Shown here one piece after another: positions 61,494 to 64,000 of a DNA stretch of 64,000 nt. Numbering within the stretch: position 1 is the first letter of the stretch; every line of letters starts with the position of its first letter. The position numbers and the translations under genes were made by a program. Source of the stretch: JADKFD01 sp050250665 (GTDB taxonomy: Bacteria; Pseudomonadota; Gammaproteobacteria; Xanthomonadales; SZUA-5); the NCBI GenBank assembly GCA_050250665.1, contig JBFWOF010000029.1, forward strand, positions 1-64,000, written 5' to 3'. The notes beneath the pieces were generated by a model. The model made no database searches, was not told the DNA's origin, and saw only the letters and a list, made by a program, of their open reading frames with translations.

Positions 61494-61593
61494 GCGTCAT
61501 TGCGACCCCGGACTTGATCCGGGGGAAGCAATCCAGACACACAGCCGCAGAAGCACTGGATTGCTTCGTCGCTGCGCTCCTCGCAATGACGCC
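61494..61593. repeat. dispersed repeat family C, copy 4
   Basis: A 100-bp palindrome from GCGTCATTGCGACC to CGCAATGACGCC, with an extra ACTTGATCCGGGGG segment inserted in the left arm. Confidence 0.8.
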
Positions 61594-61615
61594 CAGATGA
61601 GGGAATGCTGACAAC

Positions 61616-61671
61616 CGTACCCCGTACCCCGTACCCCGTACCCCGTACTCCGTGCCCCGTACTCCGTGCCC
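61616..61671. repeat. 7-bp tandem array (CGTACCC), 8 copies
   Basis: CGTACCC x4, then CGTACTC, CGTGCCC, CGTACTC, CGTGCCC. It ends 21 bp before the thioesterase start and contains an alternative in-frame GTG (61666). Confidence 0.95.
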
Positions 61672-61692
61672 CTGCCTACCCGGAACCCCGCT

Positions 61693-62091
61693 GTGCTCAT
61701 CGAAACCACTGTCCCCCTGCGCTGGCGCGATCTCGACGCCTACAACCATGTCAACAATTCGGTGTTCCTGACCTTTCTGGAGGAAGCCCGGATCCAGTGG
61801 TTCGACAGCCTCGGCAGTCCCTGGCGCAGTGCCGAGTTCGAGCCGATCCTGGCGGCGACGACGATCAATTTCAGGCGCCCGATCCAGTATCCGGAAACGC
61901 TGCGGATCCGGCTCAGCACCGAGCGCATCGGCCACACCAGTCTGACCATCGCCCAGCACATCTACGCCACGGACGATGCCGCCGTGCTGTATTCGGATGG
62001 CCAGGCCGTGCTGGTGTGGGTGAGTCCAGTCGACGGCCGCCCGGTACCCCTGCCACAAGTCGTCCGGCATGCCGCCGGCGCCACCGACTAG
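61693..62091 (+). CDS. acyl-CoA thioesterase, YbgC/FadM-type hotdog protein
   Basis: A GTG at 61693 gives the usual family start (VLIETTVPLRWRDLDAYNHV); a GTG at 61666 lies inside the 7-bp array and is less likely. The 132-residue product has a single hotdog fold, with the catalytic-type Asp in RDLDAYNHVNNS and the long helix after it. Such enzymes hydrolyse acyl-CoA in the cytosol. It is followed 32 bp later by pspF. Confidence 0.88.
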   Translation: MLIETTVPLRWRDLDAYNHVNNSVFLTFLEEARIQWFDSLGSPWRSAEFEPILAATTINFRRPIQYPETLRIRLSTERIGHTSLTIAQHIYATDDAAVLYSDGQAVLVWVSPVDGRPVPLPQVVRHAAGATD

Positions 62092-62123
62092 AATGGAGCT
62101 CTGACGGGTTTTCGGATGTACGC

Positions 62124-63188
62124 ATGGCAGATGCCGACAACAATGATCTCTCGCTGCTGGGTTCCGCGCCTGCCTTCGCCGAAGTGATGGAACAGGTGTC
62201 GCGGGCGGCGCCGCTGGATCGGCCGGTGCTGGTGATCGGCGAACGTGGCACCGGCAAGGAGCTGGTGGCGGCGCGCCTGCACTTTCTGTCCCGGCGCTGG
62301 GATCGGCCCTTCGTCAAGATGAATTGCGCCACGCTGGCTGAATCCTTGCTGGAGACCGAGCTCTTCGGTCACGAGGCGGGCGCTTTTACCGGCGCCACGC
62401 GCCGCCATTTCGGACGTTTCGAGATCGCCCATGAAGGCAGCCTGTTTCTGGACGAACTGGCCAATGCTTCGCAGCGGGTGCAGGAGAAGATCCTGCGGGT
62501 GATCGAATACGGCGAGTTCGAGCGCGTCGGCGGCCGCGAAACCATCCGCACCAATGTGCGCCTGATTGCTGCCACCAACCTTGACCTGCCGAGCGAGGCG
62601 CGTGCCGGTCGCTTCCGCGAGGATCTGCTCGATCGACTGGCTTTCGATGTGATCACGCTGCCGCCCTTGCGGGCCCGTCAGGAGGACATCCTGCTGCTGG
62701 CCGAGCATTTCGCGACGCGCATGAGCCAGGAACTCAAACGCGATCTCTTTCCCGGATTCAGTCAGCGGGCCCAGACCCAGTTGCGTGAGTATCCCTGGCC
62801 GGGCAATGTCCGCGAGTTGCGCAATGTGATCGAGCGTGCGGTCTATCGCATGGACGATATCGAGGAGGAGATCGACGACATCGGCTTCAATCCCTTCGAG
62901 TCGCCATGGCGACCGCCGCCGCGAAAGCTGAGCGATGATGGCAGCCCCGCGCCGTCGCCGGCCCCGGCGGCGGCGACTCCCCCAGAGCAGGGTACGGAAC
63001 TTGAACTCCCCGCCGATTTCCGTGCCGAGATCGAGCGCATCGAAATCGCCTGGCTGGAAGCGGCCATGCAGCAGGCCCGTTTCAACCAGCGCAAGGCCGC
63101 CGAACTGCTGGGCCTGAGCTACCACCAGCTGCGCGGCTATCTGCGCAAGTACAAGCTGGTGGGGGGCAATGACGAGGATGAGGGCTAG
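62124..63188 (+). CDS. pspF: sigma-54 activator, phage shock protein operon regulator PspF
   Basis: The ATG at 62124 gives MADADNNDLSLLGSAPAFAE, the normal PspF start with no receiver domain. The 354-residue product has an AAA+ domain with Walker A GERGTGKE (39-46), the sigma-54 loop GAFTGA (86-91) and Walker B LFLDEL, then a Pro-rich linker (about 255-290) and a Fis-type helix-turn-helix (about 325-350, NQRKAAELLGLSYHQLRGYL). PspA normally holds it inactive. The pspA genes are not next to it in this window, which is unusual. Confidence 0.88.
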   Translation: MADADNNDLSLLGSAPAFAEVMEQVSRAAPLDRPVLVIGERGTGKELVAARLHFLSRRWDRPFVKMNCATLAESLLETELFGHEAGAFTGATRRHFGRFEIAHEGSLFLDELANASQRVQEKILRVIEYGEFERVGGRETIRTNVRLIAATNLDLPSEARAGRFREDLLDRLAFDVITLPPLRARQEDILLLAEHFATRMSQELKRDLFPGFSQRAQTQLREYPWPGNVRELRNVIERAVYRMDDIEEEIDDIGFNPFESPWRPPPRKLSDDGSPAPSPAPAAATPPEQGTELELPADFRAEIERIEIAWLEAAMQQARFNQRKAAELLGLSYHQLRGYLRKYKLVGGNDEDEG

Positions 63189-63208
63189 CCGCCCGTGGCT
63201 TTGAGGAG

Positions 63209-63228
63209 GGTCGCGCGCCTGCGCGACC
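63209..63228. terminator. GC-rich hairpin between convergent pspF and rutE-like genes
   Basis: GGTCGCGC pairs with GCGCGACC around GCCT. A second hairpin (GGCGCC arms) is near 63255-63272. Neither has a good T tract. Confidence 0.4.
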
Positions 63229-63298
63229 GCTGTTGATTCGAACAGGCAGGAGAGCGGCGCCGCCGCGCGGCGCCCTCCACCGGCAACCGTCGGTGCGT

Positions 63299-63886
63299 TC
63301 AGGTGATCTTGCAAACCTCGTCGAAGTCGAAGCGGGGTCCGCGCGGATGCAGCTTGCTGGCGTCGCCATAACCCAGATTGACCAGGAAGTTGGAGCGGAT
63401 TTCGGTGCCGGCGAAGAACTCGGCGTCGACCTTGGCGTTGTCGAAACCCGACATCGGTCCGCAGTCCAGTCCCAGCGCGCGAGCGGCGATGATCAGATAG
63501 GCGCCCTGCAGCGTGCCGTTGCGGAAGCCGCCGGTCTGGATGGCCTCGGGCTTGCCGGCAAACCAGCTGCGGGCGCTCTGGTCATGCGGGAACAGACGCG
63601 GCAAATGTTCGTAGAAGGCATAGTCCCAGGCCACGATCGCCGTAGCCGGCGCAGCCATGGTCTTGGCCAGATTGCCTTCGCTCAGCGCGGGCTTCAGTCG
63701 CTCTTTTGCCTCGGCCGACTTCACAAAGACAAAGCGGGCCGGCGAGCAATTGGCGCTGGTCGGGCCCCATTTCAGCAGCTCGAACAGCTGCTTCAGAGTT
63801 TCATCGGCAACCGGTTTGTCCTGCCAGGCGTTGAAGGTACGGGCTTCGGTGAAGAGCTGGGCGAGAGCGTCGCGGTCTAGGGCCAT
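63299..63886 (-). CDS. rutE: nitroreductase family protein, RutE/malonic semialdehyde reductase-like
   Basis: With the ATG at 63886 (AGGA six bases before) the product has 195 residues and begins MALDRDALAQLFTEARTFNA. WQDKPVADETLKQLFELLKWGPTSANCSPARFVFV and GLDCGPMSGFDNAKVD are FMN-binding segments of the RutE/HadB group. RutE reduces malonic semialdehyde in the Rut pyrimidine pathway. No other rut gene is here, so it may act on other aldehydes or nitro compounds. Confidence 0.88.
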   Translation of the reverse strand: MALDRDALAQLFTEARTFNAWQDKPVADETLKQLFELLKWGPTSANCSPARFVFVKSAEAKERLKPALSEGNLAKTMAAPATAIVAWDYAFYEHLPRLFPHDQSARSWFAGKPEAIQTGGFRNGTLQGAYLIIAARALGLDCGPMSGFDNAKVDAEFFAGTEIRSNFLVNLGYGDASKLHPRGPRFDFDEVCKIT

Positions 63887-64000
63887 GATCATTCCTGAAT
63901 CGGGAAAACCCGCATCATAGCGATCCGGCATGCAAGCGCTTGTGAGCATCACTTGGCAAGCGCCGCGCAACTGCGGATGCTGCGTGTATGGAGCTAGCCC

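Noticed and set aside
61605..62123. 173-codon extension in frame with pspF
   Set aside because: It runs through the 7-bp array and antiphase across the thioesterase gene; PspF proteins start at the AAA+ domain, as with the ATG at 62124.

Overview
The window is high-GC gammaproteobacterial chromosome. The gene families (OmpA with a long proline linker, DUF1631 next to PilZ, Zur, HflKC, a choice-of-anchor B protein ending in NGFE) and the dense intergenic palindromes and 7-bp arrays fit the order Lysobacterales (Xanthomonadales), perhaps Rhodanobacteraceae. That placement is by family resemblance only. No prophage, integrase, transposase, CRISPR array or rRNA was seen.

Layout. 0.3-1.5 kb: ribosomal operon rpsF-rpsR-rplI (minus). 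2.1-3.6 kb: iron storage genes bfr and bfd, with a Fur-type promoter at bfd, then rppH. 3.8-6.8 kb: DUF1631 and PilZ genes. 6.8-8.6 kb: zur overlapping an aspartoacylase-like lipoate-free zinc hydrolase gene. 8.9-18.2 kb: ompA, a class II aldolase, a YkgJ protein, a secreted lipase, a lipocalin-like protein, an LpxL-like protein without the usual catalytic His, a K+ channel, a large secreted LVIVD-type protein and a cupin. 18.5-27.1 kb: phosphate acetyltransferase and acetate kinase, converging on a complete nine-gene N-type ATPase operon (atpDCQRBEFAG). 27.3-31.5 kb: a fuculose-aldolase-like gene, then two nearly identical inverted 160-bp elements flanking an MDR oxidoreductase, a LysR regulator and an unknown protein. 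31.7-36.3 kb: a six-gene arsenic methylation and arsenosugar-type operon (arsM, an unknown small gene, arsS, DUF547, rhodanese, DUF2652). 36.6-49.4 kb: a secreted metzincin, a DUF3016 protein, an animal-type haem peroxidase, a PatZ-like acetyltransferase, an isoquinoline 1-oxidoreductase-type molybdoenzyme, a GH13 lipoprotein and a DUF4410 lipoprotein. 49.6-54.2 kb: an ALDH7-type dehydrogenase, tRNA-Arg(CCT) with a duplicated promoter and 5' end, and hflK-hflC. 54.8-63.9 kb: a four-repeat DUF4397 protein, a CHCC zinc-finger protein, an envelope glycan and lipid A cluster (GT4, WaaL-like ligase, GT2, LpxL-like acyltransferase), a thioesterase, pspF and a rutE-like nitroreductase.

How genes work together. 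The N-ATPase genes overlap start to stop, lack a separate delta gene and carry the N-type atpQ/atpR pair, so this is probably a second, accessory rotary ATPase. The neighbouring Pta-Ack pair can make ATP from acyl-phosphate, which would suit an ATP-driven ion pump, but that link is inference. ArsM and ArsS are consecutive steps in arsenic methylation and sugar transfer. The 57-61 kb genes probably finish lipopolysaccharide.

Intergenic DNA is unusually rich in repeats. At least seven short families recur, most of them palindromic, and five arrays of 7-8 bp units lie directly beside genes. The 160-bp element carries its own hairpin terminator, and its CTAG end forms the stop codon of the upstream gene at both sites.
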